From NCBI GenBank assembly GCA_963922205.1, contig CAWUHX010000309.1, positions 1 to 64,000 of the forward strand: a DNA stretch of 64,000 nt, read 5' to 3'. Shown here one piece after another: positions 47,538 through 58,660 of this stretch; the first letter of the stretch is position 1, and every line of letters starts with the position of its first letter. The DNA is from Romanomermis culicivorax (taxonomy: Eukaryota; Nematoda; Enoplea; Mermithida; Mermithidae). The notes below the pieces were generated by a model. The model was not told the origin of the DNA, made no database searches, and saw only the letters and a program-made list of their open reading frames with translations. Position numbers and translations under genes: made by a program.

Positions 47538-48448
47538 GCATTATTGATTGCAATTAAATTATATGGATAATCAATTGATACGTGTTGAAAAAATTAATTT
47601 TTAAAAACTCATTTTTCAACCAGTGTTTTTTTACAAACCCCTTTATACCTATATAAAAATTGACCAAAAAATCTTTGTACGAAGAAAAATTTTTTACACA
47701 AAAAACCTCGATTTCTTGTCTATTTTTGCGCAGACCTTCCAGATAGCACTTGAGTTTGTTTCTTTCATATATGACATAAATGTACCTTGGAATGAAAAAA
47801 ACAGCTTCTCTTCTTATTCATTCTGTTGTCTCGTATCTTTCCGGTGCGTAAATTTTTAGGTTCTGTCATTCTAAAGTGCTTGAAAATCAGTTTAAGGTTA
47901 ACGTATTCAACAAACATAAGGTTCAAATTTTCTGTGTAAAAATATGTGTTTATTATTTTACAAATTAAAAAATTATACCCATACTTTCATAAGTTTGAAA
48001 AACTTAAGGTTAAACTTGGATGTTTCCGAAAATCACTTACATGATGCTTATGTTCTATGTTCATGTTTAAGGTTTATGCTTAAAATTAATGTTTGTGTTT
48101 AAAATTGTAGTCACGGAAAAATTTAGATTTTGACTTCTAAAGCGCACTAAAATTCATCTTTCTCATGTCGAATCCCCCACATTTTTTCCCTTTTCGAAAT
48201 TTTTTCACGAAAATGTATTACTTGTGCAAAACAGTTGATAGTCTAATCCGAAAAATTATGAAATAAAATCCGTCGAGTAGCGCCGATAAATTTTTCGATG
48301 TTTTCTGTTTTTATAGCACACAGAAAGCTTACTTTAAATCTAAAATTGAACGAAAATAGCGATAATTCACTAACACATAAATATATAAATCAAAATTTCT
48401 GGGTTCCAAAATGACAGGAGCCATTTCCAAATTTTAAGGGGGCCAGAC
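47538..48448. other. Intergenic with isolated hAT-like end
   Basis: CAGTGTTTTTTTACAAACC at 47621 begins an element whose other end is not found. A hairpin-module half (CTTCTAAAGCGCACTAAAAT) is near 48137. No gene is seen. Confidence 0.35.
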
Positions 48449-49625
48449 TAGGGCCTGAATTTAAGCCCGAAGTGGAGTGTTCGGGCTGTCTGAAAAAATT
48501 CTCGGGTCGAGCCGACGTATTTTTCAAAAGCCCGGAAAATTTTGATGTGTTATGTTACAGTTTTATTATGTTCGTTGTGCGGTATCAAATAAATTTTGTT
48601 CGTGACACCTTTTTTTTGTGTACCTGAAGAAAACCAAAAGATTTTCGATTTTTCAATTTTTTCAAAACCAAAAAACCATGGACAAAGTAGGTAAAGCTAG
48701 GCCCGACCCATTCTTTCTTCTCTGCTTCCGTTTTTTTGCTTCACAGAATGAAATTGCATTTACACAAAATTTTGAGACACGATTTCTGAGAGGATTTGCG
48801 ATAAGTAGAAAATTAACCCTACCTAAAAATCACATATTTGGTGTGACTTGATGCGCTAGGAACGATGTATCATTTTAAAAATGTATAAAGTGTTGATTCT
48901 CTCACAATAGAGGTCGAAATTATCAGAAAATGTAATTATAAGATTGTATCCATACTCCAAATCCTACAGTTCTCCAGCAGTACATGAATTTCCGTAATTA
49001 TTTGTCAGCAGGTAGAAGACATCATAAACTACCTGTTGGGTAGGGAATATGTTGGTGCCTCTGAGCTTTAGCGGTAGATATGATGATTTCTGTGAAAAAG
49101 TGACAGTTTTCGCTTTAAAAATTTGATGTTTCGAGCACCAATGTATTATTAATACATACTTTACACTAATGAATCCTACAGTAAATTGTGGCCCATCGAT
49201 TGGTTTAATATATATTGGGTAAGTTTTCATAACACGATGTCTGACGTACATAAACTTGCAAGAGTGGAAAGAACTGTTTGTGAAAAATCGAAAAAATAAT
49301 TGTCAATTTTTGTCTTACTGTAGCTATGCGAGTGTTGATTTTCAGACGAAATGAATATCATTTTCATTCCTAGCGCATCAAATTACACCAAAAATGTGAT
49401 TTTCTGATAGGGTTAATTTTTTGCTTATCCCAACTCTGTATGAGAAGCTGAATTTTCTCAGAAAGTGTGTCTTAAAATCGAACTTTCGGGTCAGGCTTTG
49501 GGCCTTGTTTTTTTTAATCTGGCCGGGCCTCGAATTTAAAGCCCAATTTCGGACCGGGCCGGGTTCGGGCTTCTGAAAAAAAATTTTGGGCCGGGCGGGA
49601 AATTCTAAGCTCGATTCAGGCCCTA
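48449..49625. mobile_element. hAT-like element, GCCCGA/CGGGCC words
   Basis: TIRs are TAGGGCCTGAATTTAAGCCC and ATTCAGGCCCTA. TSDs are GGCCAGAC (48441-48448) and GCCCAGAC (49626-49633), 7 of 8. Words AAGCCCGAA, TCGGGC and GGGCCGGG cluster in both ends. No transposase frame is recognised in the ~900-bp interior. Confidence 0.75.
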
Positions 49626-49633
49626 GCCCAGAC

Positions 49634-49997
49634 CGCTAAAATGACTAAAAAAAGGCTGGTTTCGGCGGGCAGAAAGATGTTCAAGGGGTCTCTGAAGAAG
49701 AAAAAATTCGATTTTTTCACGAAAAAATTCCGAAAAATATTATTTTTTTCTAAAAAGACCAAAAAAATGTATTCATGAGAAAATTGACGTTTTTGACCAT
49801 TTTTTAGTATTTTTCTGACCAAAAGTATGGGGTCCCTATGACTGTCATATGACTAGCCATAGGATTGGAAAATCCCATGGAGGGTTTCGCCCAATGGCTA
49901 GCCATATGGTCGACGATTTCTGTGGGGTTCCCATATCACTTATCCCCAATTACATGGTAATACCCGTCTCATACTCCTCACCATGGGGTGGGGTGGT
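49634..49997. mobile_element. CATACATGTAA-family fragment
   Basis: Matches the distal two-thirds of 6640-7078: GTCTCTGAAGAAGAAAAAAT, CCATAGGATTGGAAAATCC, ATGGTCGACGATTTCTG, and CCCAATTACATGG. A CAGAG-family-like tail (GGTAATACCC ... CCATGGGG) follows. Confidence 0.6.
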
Positions 49998-50003
49998 CTG
50001 GAT

Positions 50004-51245
50004 GGGACGGGTATTCGGATCCGGATCTGCAAAGATCTGCCTAAATTTTAAAATCCGGATGCTATCCAGATCCGCCGAACCAAATTTTTTGGATCCGGGT
50101 CCGATGGGGATCCGCTGCTGTCTAAGATAAAAATCCGGTCATAATGAGATCATTATTCAATTCAGTTTGCATTAAGTTTCACAAAAATTTCAAGCCAATA
50201 ATAGCTAAATTATACTTTATAAACAACAATTTTTCAACGGTATCACCCTTCAAACGATTCCTGGCAGGGTCGCAAATTTGACCAGCAGCACTGGATAATT
50301 GTTTATAATGAACATGCGTTGTTGGTGCCGACAAAAATTTGTTGGCTACCCATGACAGGTTTGCGAGTGAACTTTGATTTAGGCGCCACCAGATCGATGG
50401 ATCTTCTTTGGATGAAATTCTTTTCATCTTCTTGACATGTTAGATTTAATTTCTTATCGAATCTGCTGATTTTTCATTTTACTTTCTGCATGAAGCAATT
50501 GCCCATTAAGCTTTAATGCATTATGAGTTATGCCTTAATTTGGTTTTTGGATCACTTGAGGCACTTTTTTTGGCTATTTTTAGATAAAAATACAATGATT
50601 AGTTAGTATTTAAAATTTTCTCATTTGTTCTTGAATTACTTTTATTTTTGGTAAGTTCTTTTTCTTTAGCCGCAAGCTGCTTATATATTGTTCGGTGTTT
50701 CCTCTCCATGTTTTCGCTGACGTCCAGTACCACGGCCTTTTCTGGATACATGTATTTTGCATTCATTGCACTTAGCTTTTTCTCCATCTTCTCGGAGCAC
50801 TGTGAAGTAATTCTACACCCTGCTAGTAAGTGAAGTCAATGGATCATAATTTTTGGAAAATCATTTTTTATTTTTATCCATTTTCTTTCTGATGAAACAA
50901 ACAGTAGCGAAAACATGAATACAATTTAGTGAATGAAAATAATTATTACACGTGAACTATATCAATAAGCAAACACCTCAATGAGGCAATGAATATCATA
51001 AATAACTTATTGACACAGAGAAATGTAGATTCATACAACTTGATTTAAAATAAATAAACATAATACATTATTATTCTTGAACATTTGGACATATATATGC
51101 TATCATGCAACATCCGGATTCGGCCAGATCTATCATTCAGGATCCAGATCCGTTGAAACAATCTTTTAGATCCGAGATCCGGATCCGTTGAAGTAATTCT
51201 TTCAGATCTGCATCCGATATCATCAAAAAAGTGGATCCGTCCCTA
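50004..51245 (-). mobile_element. Decayed hAT element, GGATCCGGATC words
   Basis: Left array GGGACGGGTATTCGGATCCG with further GATCCGG/GGATCC words (50007-50120). Right array (51110-51245) has GATCCGAGATCCGGATCC and ends GTGGATCCGTCCCTA. Between them, on the minus strand, is a piece of hAT transposase (50179-50427). It shows directly that a word-array element is hAT. No matching TSD was found. Confidence 0.7.
50179..50427 (-). pseudogene. hAT transposase C-terminal dimerisation domain fragment
   Basis: The minus-strand frame contains WWRLNQSSLANLSWVANKFL, then SAPTTHV, LSSAAGQI, RNRLKGDTVEKLLFIKYNL. This order (W-W ... L-A ... P-x-T ... FSxAG-like ... RN-x-L ... V-E-x-L-x-F) is the hAT-family dimerisation signature (Dimer_Tnp_hAT). 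Only ~80 residues are open; the catalytic part is missing upstream. The element encodes no complete transposase here. Confidence 0.8.
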
Positions 51246-51507
51246 CCAACTACACATCATATTTAACTGAAAATCAATCAGGAACAGGATGGAAAATGAC
51301 GTTTAAGCTATTGTATTTATATCTTCATTCAAGTGTAAACAAAGACAATTGAAAGTATTTGTCGGATTCAATTCTTAAACTTTACACAAAATCACCCGCA
51401 TTAGCTGCAAAATTCTTCTTTTTAAACTATACGAATGCTTACAGTAATAATTCGTCCCGCAATCTATTTTTCAGATAAGCTGATTCATTTTTTCGTGCAG
51501 TCAAAAA

Positions 51508-51813
51508 ATGTCGCATACGATTTTGTTGGTTCAACCGACCAGTCGGGCCGATAGCCGAACTTGGTCCGACTACGAAGCTGTCTCCGACTGTATGGAAGGC
51601 ATTTGTAAAATCTACGAGGAGCATTTAAAAAAGCAAAATCCCAATTCGCCTTCTATCACCTACGACGTTAGCCAGTTGTTCGACTTTATCGACCGTCTAG
51701 CCGATTTGAGTTGTTTGGTTTATCAAAAATCGTCGTCCACCTACGTTCCGAGGAATAAAGAATGGATAAAAGAACAAATTTACATTTTGTTGCGTAAACA
51801 AGCTAATCGTTGA
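51508..51813 (+). CDS. erh: Enhancer of rudimentary homolog, ERH
   Basis: Intact 101-residue protein starting [10 protein letters not shown], with [34 protein letters not shown] and [13 protein letters not shown]. Animal ERH is about 104 residues and extremely conserved; this matches end to end, a few residues shorter at the C terminus. ERH is a small nuclear homodimer acting as an adaptor in RNA processing, including splicing, Microprocessor activity and, in nematodes, piRNA maturation. The ATG is fixed by conservation. An acceptor-like TTTTTCGTGCAG ends 7 bp upstream, suggesting a 5'UTR intron. The CDS itself has no intron, unlike vertebrate ERH. Confidence 0.97.
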   Translation: MSHTILLVQPTSRADSRTWSDYEAVSDCMEGICKIYEEHLKKQNPNSPSITYDVSQLFDFIDRLADLSCLVYQKSSSTYVPRNKEWIKEQIYILLRKQANR

Positions 51814-54030
51814 GTTTTGGAAAATTGGACAAAATTTTGGAATCTTGAAAAATTTTCGTCACGCTTTTTATCGACATTTTTCAATCCGTTTCTCGTGGTT
51901 ATATAGCAAGATTTAAATCTACGGTTTTGTTGTTGTTATTTAAACCCAGTATGAGACGTATCATGGTCATGGTCACGTATGGATCATCCCAATTATTATG
52001 AATTACGTGTGGTCGTTGCATGTGACCTAATCCAAATTAGTGCTTATACCGTAAGGCATATCCCCGCGAGAGCGATATTTAAATGAGCGGATCCCATCAA
52101 AAAGGATTTTCAACGAAAATATATTTAAGGGTGGTACATAAAACCCTGAATTTGGCGTTAGCTGCTCTTTCTCCCATCCTTTTTTAACGATTTTTCCTTA
52201 TTTCGTTTCTGTGTCTTCTTTTTTCGTTTCCATTCCTCTCATTTGTCCTCTTTCTTTGATTCTCTAGATTTTTTGATAGTAATATAAACACTTTTTTAAT
52301 CAAGAGCTAATAGTCTGCGAAGTCACACATCATGTGGAGATTCCGAGAGCCGGATCAACTAATCATAGACAATTTATGTAAAAATTCCTCAGTAAGATTT
52401 TCGTGTAGACAATTAAATTTTGAGAATTTTGTAAAAAAATAAACTCTTAATCTGCATTTGATGTATCAGATATCGAGATGCTGGTCTGATTTTGATCAAT
52501 CAAGTATGCTGAGTTTGTCTTTTTAGTCACCAATCTTGTTCGCGCACTCTGTTCTGACTTTTTCTACAAGAAGTAACATTTTTGGAGTAGAAACTTCTTG
52601 AAACCAATGAATAGCACTTTCCTACCCATTTATTCCCATTGTTACCACTGATTTCATTTCCACTTATGAGGTTTCATCGGAACAAATTTATCCATAGTTT
52701 CTTCATTTTATACTGCTGTTGAGGAGTCTAAGCTGGTTTTTTAATGAAAAAAAGCTTCTCGTTACACATATCTTATTATAACGCATTGAAGGATTTTTTT
52801 CTTTCTTCTTCCGGTCCTCACCTGCTTTTTCCAATGGCAGGTATTTCGTATTCGATTTTTCCCTTCGAGAAGTTGGTTAAAGCTAAAAAACTCCCTTTTT
52901 TGTTAAACTTATACATTTTCACCAAATTCAGGAAAGATGAGTCAGGCTTTTCCAGAACAGTTGTCCAAGTGTTGAAATGCCATTCTATCTAATATACGAA
53001 CATGTGCCATTTTAAAACTTGTTTGTTCGTGCCCGTCTATGGTTCAGTTGGCCTTTTTATTCTCTTAATGATTTTCAGGCGTTGTTATCGGATAATGTCA
53101 TCACGTTTGCTAATCTTATTTACCACAGTCTATGTTTCTTTTGTGTTTTTCCCCTTAATTGGACAACTAATGAGGATGTAATAGCATTACTAATAATGGC
53201 TCATTTATTCGGGCTCACTGTTGAAATTACTTCGACCAGATTTGAAATTTCTGACGCTGCAAATTTTACAGTGTATACTAAATTTTCTCATAAAAAGCTT
53301 ATAAATTGAAAATTGACAAAAATTAATATTGAATTCAAAATCGTCTACATAAAGCTTTTCCCTTTTCTCACGGAATTGTTGTAAGCTCTGTATGCTAAAA
53401 AGTTTCCCGTCCTATATTATGTGACGTTTGGTTCAGCACAAAATGATTAAAAAAGACGAGAAGTAATATTGCTTTTTTTCCACTTTTTTCGTCATTTATA
53501 AGTATTGAAAAAATAGTTTCATTTCATGTGACTGAAAAGAATTTCAACGGAAAGAGTTCGCATTTCTGTCATTTCAGAATGGGGACTTTTCACGCCTAAC
53601 CGTCTCCCGTGCTTATATTTTCACAGAAAATTTTTCCACTGTAATCGCATGTGGTCTGTCTGGGTTGATTCTTTTTGCATCACCTTAGTTTTTCAGTTTT
53701 TATCTAAAATCTAATTCACCTCACAATTACTTGCGAAAGGTCAAGGCATCCTTAGCCTTTTGGAACAAGTGTCGCCGGTCCTTTGCTTGACCAGGGCCTA
53801 CATTCGTCAGTGTCTCAATTCAGTCATCTTCCTTTTTTCTTGCTTTTTAATTTTTACTCGATACCGTCATATTTTGTATTTTCGTTTGAACCCGTATAGG
53901 CTTGATGTTTTACACACAAGTCAGGGTCTTGCATAACTTCTCCAACTAGATATGTTCCACAGATCAATTGTATCTAATCTGTGACACTGCTTCACAGCAC
54001 ATATAAACACATTTATGAATATATGTGAGT
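51814..54030. other. Downstream of ERH, no gene seen
   Basis: The ERH 3'UTR presumably lies in the first few hundred bases; the nearest AATAAA I see is about 52437. The rest, including open frames near 52.8 and 53.1 kb, has no recognisable protein similarity. Confidence 0.35.
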
Positions 54031-54165
54031 GGCTGAATCTGCCCATTGGCTGAACTGATACAGTTGATTGGGACGGCACGTCAACTGAATCAACACCCTA
54101 TGTAACAAAACTGGCTGAATCGATTCAATGGCTGAAACATTGTGACATGGTAGCTGAATCCACAC
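54031..54165. repeat. GGCTGAATC motif cluster
   Basis: At least five copies of TGGCTGAATC or close variants in 130 bp, some inverted in sense (GATTCAATGGCTGAA). It resembles the word arrays of the hAT-like families, but no termini are found. Confidence 0.4.
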
Positions 54166-54197
54166 TCAATCCGTAACCATTGCGCGCCAGAAACTTA

Positions 54198-54447
54198 CTA
54201 TAGTCTGTTTTTCTTGAAATGCTTCTAAATAATGAAAGTAGAAAGCAAGTAGTATTTCAGATTTTCACGATTTGCTGATAGACAATATAAAATGTAGGAC
54301 TAGAAATTTGTGACCACACTGGCCTAACCTTAACCATTTTTCAGGCGAAAAATTTTATTGAAAGAGCTCTATGTAGACGATTTTTACGACAAAACTGATT
54401 TATGTCACTTTTCCATTTGGAAGCATTTTATAAGAAACGGACTATAG
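54198..54447. mobile_element. MITE with CTATAGTCTGTTT ends
   Basis: CTATAGTCTGTTTTTCTTG and TTTTATAAGAAACGGACTATAG are inverted ends; the TA at the junctions fits a Tc1/mariner-like target. A related copy is at 54695-54929 and diverged ones are near 44429-44655 and 55900-55945. Confidence 0.6.
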
Positions 54448-54694
54448 TTGTGCCCATCACTTCTACATTCTAAAAATTTGTAGACTTTTCTGGAGTCTTC
54501 GAAAATGCTATACATAAAAAAACAAAAAAATCAGTAACTCCTAGCACGGTCTTTCACAATTTATCTATCCCAAAAAACGGACGAAATTTTAACGTCCGAC
54601 TAGTTTTGACACTGGCATTCAACAAAAATGCAGACTGGTACTTTTACTGCTAATACTGTAATTTTCGATCATCTATATCCAGAACACATTCGTC

Positions 54695-54929
54695 CATGAT
54701 CTGTTTTTGTTGAAATGCTTGTGAAAAGCAGATCTTATATTTAATATTTTTGCCATTTCCTGCATAAAAACATGCAGCATAATACTGAAAATTTGTCATA
54801 ATACTCAACTAATCTTGATACTTTTTGAATAAAAAATCCTACGAAGTTTTGTATAATCGAGTTCGATGGTGGCACTTATTTTGTGTGATTTGTCAGTTTG
54901 CAAGCGTTTTACAAAAAAACAGACTATAG
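54695..54929. mobile_element. Related CTATAGTCTG MITE
   Basis: Begins ATGATCTGTTTTTGTTG and ends TTTTACAAAAAAACAGACTATAG, collinear with the preceding copy but diverged in the middle. Confidence 0.5.
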
Positions 54930-56191
54930 CAATGTTTCATGAAAAGTCTCTTATGACATTGTCATCAATCTCTTATGACATTATCGTCTGGTTTCAAGAT
55001 GTTGCATGCGTAAGTCTTTAGCATAATAACATTCACTGATGTGGTATCTACAGCTTGTTTTGTGACACCTCAACACGATTCTATTTTCTCTCGTTTGCCG
55101 GTAATTAATCATTTTTTGCCTAATTTTTCGTCATGTAAACTTTTTCATTTCGCGTGCTAATGAACCGTGTACAGTAGGATGTAGTTTATTAAGATACCTA
55201 ATCAAGACAAAATGATCCGATCTTCAGATTTTTTAACACTGCGTGATTCTCTAGCTCACGCATATTTTATAGGCAATGAAATACAACATCATTTACGTGC
55301 CTTGTCTATAATTACAGTGTGATAGAGAGAGATAGAGAAAGAGCTGCCCGAAACTTCTCAATAAACGAAAAAGAGGAAAAAGACTCTAGTCTCCCGACCT
55401 ATTTACATAATGAAGATATGTTTTTTGCGATATGAAAAACAATGCATGTTTATGTAGATGAGGGAATGTTATAGTTATGAAGGATAGCGTTTTCAACAGA
55501 CTTGAATTGATTTTCATTATGCTTATGACTATCAGACTATTGAACTTGACTTTTTGTGAATGCCACCATCGAGCAGCAAGTTCATTATTTGAGGTTTTTT
55601 CACTGTTCACTATATGTTGAATGCGATTTGTGGAAAATGATCAAAAGTTTCCAAACTTTTCTAACCTAATGATATCACTTCTATAATCCACTGACATGAG
55701 CGGAAACTATTTTTCATTAAGACATAAGTGCTTGTGTAAAGCAAAACGACAGAAATCATTGTCGTAATTAAAATAGTGCTTGTACACAAAGCTTTTAGTT
55801 TTAAATTTTCGGCTGAACATTTTTTGAAGATTAGTTGATCCTCAGCTAAAAACGGCAAGTGTGATGATTCAACAAAAACTCGTAAAAATATAAAATAGTA
55901 CTTGTTTTCCAGATTTACTATTTGGAAGCATTCGACAAAAACAGATTATAATATTTACGTAACTTGTAGTGCTTGAAAATTTAAAATTTTTCACCTTGAT
56001 ATTGGATTTTCTGGACTAAGGATCATCAATTTCTGACGCACTTTTAGTTAGGATAATTATGCTCTACAATAGAGCTGATACCGATCCTCTGACTCTATTA
56101 TAAGTGTTGTAGTGATCATCCTCTATCGATCAAAAAGTTTTTTTACATCATGGGTAAATAGTGTTGCGAAAGTGCAACTACACGATACCGA
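54930..56191. other. No gene seen
   Basis: Intergenic AT-rich DNA. A CTATTTGGAAGCATTCGACA tail near 55918 is a remnant of the CTATAGTCTG family. Confidence 0.3.
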
Positions 56192-56465
<274 letters not shown>

Positions 56466-58073
56466 GTAATAGTTCTGGCTGCCTGAAAAGCTACTGAATT
56501 CGGTAGTGTTACTGAATTTAATTGTTCACATCTGACTTTTAGTGCCTGTTACACTTAACATCAGTTATTTTCGGAATAATAACTTGAGAAATGTCATTGA
56601 ACTTTTTACTGTATTCACCCTAGAACACCTTGTTTTCCACCCGAACTTCCCAAAACCAGATGGTCATTTCAAAAAGATTGCATGTTCCTCTTCGTAGAAA
56701 ATTCTAGTCTAAAAAATGTTCCTCGATCAGGCACGGCCTTAATCGATACCCGTGTCTGTGTCGTCAAATCTGTTTCTTCTTCTAACCACAATAGGATGCA
56801 CACTATTCTACTGTGGCCATTTGCGTACCGTAATGGCTCACATTATCATCATCTCCCTTTTTGCTTCTTTGTCACTTTTACTGAAAAAAGGAGCGCCTGT
56901 CTAACATGCACATTAGCATGTTATATACTTTCTTGTGTGTCGTTGATCATGCCATGGAATGAGATAGATAGAGGGAGATAATTATTATTCATCCTCAAGG
57001 AAAACACACATTCTCGAAAAGATTTGGTGCACCGCTGGGATTGTGGCTCTTTACTCTGGAACTCCCTCCGAGGCCTCATGTTAAAATGCTACTGTTTTCT
57101 TATGGTCGATTTTGATGACTTGGGAAAGCAGCCGCGAAAATGAAAAATCAACCTTAGTTCTACTTTATCCGTTTTTTTCGTGAAACCGGATTTGTTATGT
57201 TTCATCACGCGATATAGTATAGAAAAATTTCTCCTCTCCACCTTTCTTACCGTATGCTTGGTGACCGAAAATTGCGGCTAATTCTAGATTTTCTACAAGA
57301 ACTCGGCGTGCCGGAATACCATCAATCTCGTATCCGTCGTTGTGTCTAAACTTTGGAGTTTATGTTCCTCGTACATGGTAAAAATTGCATGAATTTTTGT
57401 TGTACGTTTTTTAACATCAAAAATCTTATCGTTTCGCGGTTCTTACTTTTACGGTCTTCTTTTCTTACCCTAGTTTTTATTGGTTCTGCAATATGGATCA
57501 TGTCACTTGGAGCAGATAACGGTTGATGTGATGTCGTTGAGTGATATCAAGGTCTTCATAATCATAATCTATAAAAAATCATTCAAATAATATTGAGCTG
57601 GAAAAATGACGAATAATATGTTCTAGGTACCCTTGGTAAGAAAATAATGTTGGATTTTCTATCATATATTTCAACGTCCATAATTGGAGTTAAAGCATTG
57701 CTGATCATCAAGATATGCAACATAATAGTCGATTAAATTCTACCTTCTTGTGGACAACTGATTGATGCTTAGTCCTAGATCAGGTTTTGACTTACGATCA
57801 AAAATTATGTTGCGCGTACCCTGTGACCTGCCCTTTGTAACCAAATTATACTTTCTATACACTACAATGAACAGCTTCAGCTGGCAGACAGCTCATGCAG
57901 TGGCCAGAGAGTAAACTGACATTGGTTTGGGAATTTTGTCTAGTCAGGGTATTCGGCATAAGTGCTTTTCACTGTTGCGAGGGAAAGTTGTTTCTCCTCA
58001 GTTCACAGCATCGCCATCCATTGCGCTGATGTATTTGGTATATTTTGTAGCTACTCAACGTAGACCACCATTA
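56466..58073. other. No gene seen
   Basis: The base composition is slightly less AT-rich and there are frames of ~100 codons (56.7 and 57.9 kb), but none resembles a known protein and no splice-consistent chain was found. Confidence 0.3.
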
Positions 58074-58259
58074 AGCCCAATTCAGAAGTGCAGTCGCCGA
58101 CTGCCGCCGACTGTCGGCGACAAAAATCCCAGGAATTTTTTACTTCCGAATTTTACTTTTTGCAAATTGCCTATTCATTCTATTCGTTCCTTAGAATCGC
58201 CGACTGTCCCCGATTGTCGGCGACCAAAATCCTAGGATGTTTCGCATCTGAATAGAGCT
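58074..58259. mobile_element. Harbinger-like MITE, TTA target site
   Basis: TIRs AGCCCAATTCAGAAG and CATCTGAATAGAGCT flanked by TTA at 58071-58073 and 58260-58262. Internal GTCGCCGACTG words occur in both orientations. Homologous to 20722-20794. Confidence 0.7.
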
Positions 58260-58499
58260 TTATTGTGCTTAATTCTGCTGCAACGATTTCAAGTGAATAA
58301 TATCATGGGTGCATTATAGTATTGACGGCGTGACCTCACTGCAAGTCTGCTGCTCCTACATGCCTTAGCATAGTGTATTGCCAAATTCATTGACACATAT
58401 GAATCATGATATCCTAACAAATTTGTTTCTTGCATCCACAGAAAAATCGATTCGCACGTGATGTGCAACCAATCATATTTAAACGTCCCTTTTTCGTGG

Positions 58500-58640
58500 G
58501 GCTGTCTAATTGGTCATGGCCCCCGTGACCGTGGCCGTGCCCGTGGTCGTGCCCGTACCCTGAAGTATAAATGCGGCTCAAGAAATCAGTTACAACAGTT
58601 TGTCAACCGTATTCAGGTGTCTTCTTGATTTCAAATAGTG
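58500..58640 (+). promoter_or_regulatory. Possible core promoter (speculative)
   Basis: A GC-rich GTGCCCGTGGTCGTGCCCGT stretch (about 58535-58554) is followed by TATAAAT at about 58565 and TCAGTT about 20 bp later. The combination resembles an arthropod-like TATA/Inr layout, though the spacing is short. No downstream coding exon was identified. Confidence 0.15.
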
Positions 58641-58660
58641 GCGTAGATAAACAAGAGGTC

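Noticed and set aside
52744..53309. Two open frames of 82 and 96 codons downstream of ERH
   Set aside because: Composition is that of AT-rich non-coding DNA, with no similarity recognised and no matching splice sites.
56682..56981. 99-codon frame with Cys-rich hydrophobic end
   Set aside because: No recognisable family, no exon-like GC rise, and length expected by chance in this much sequence.
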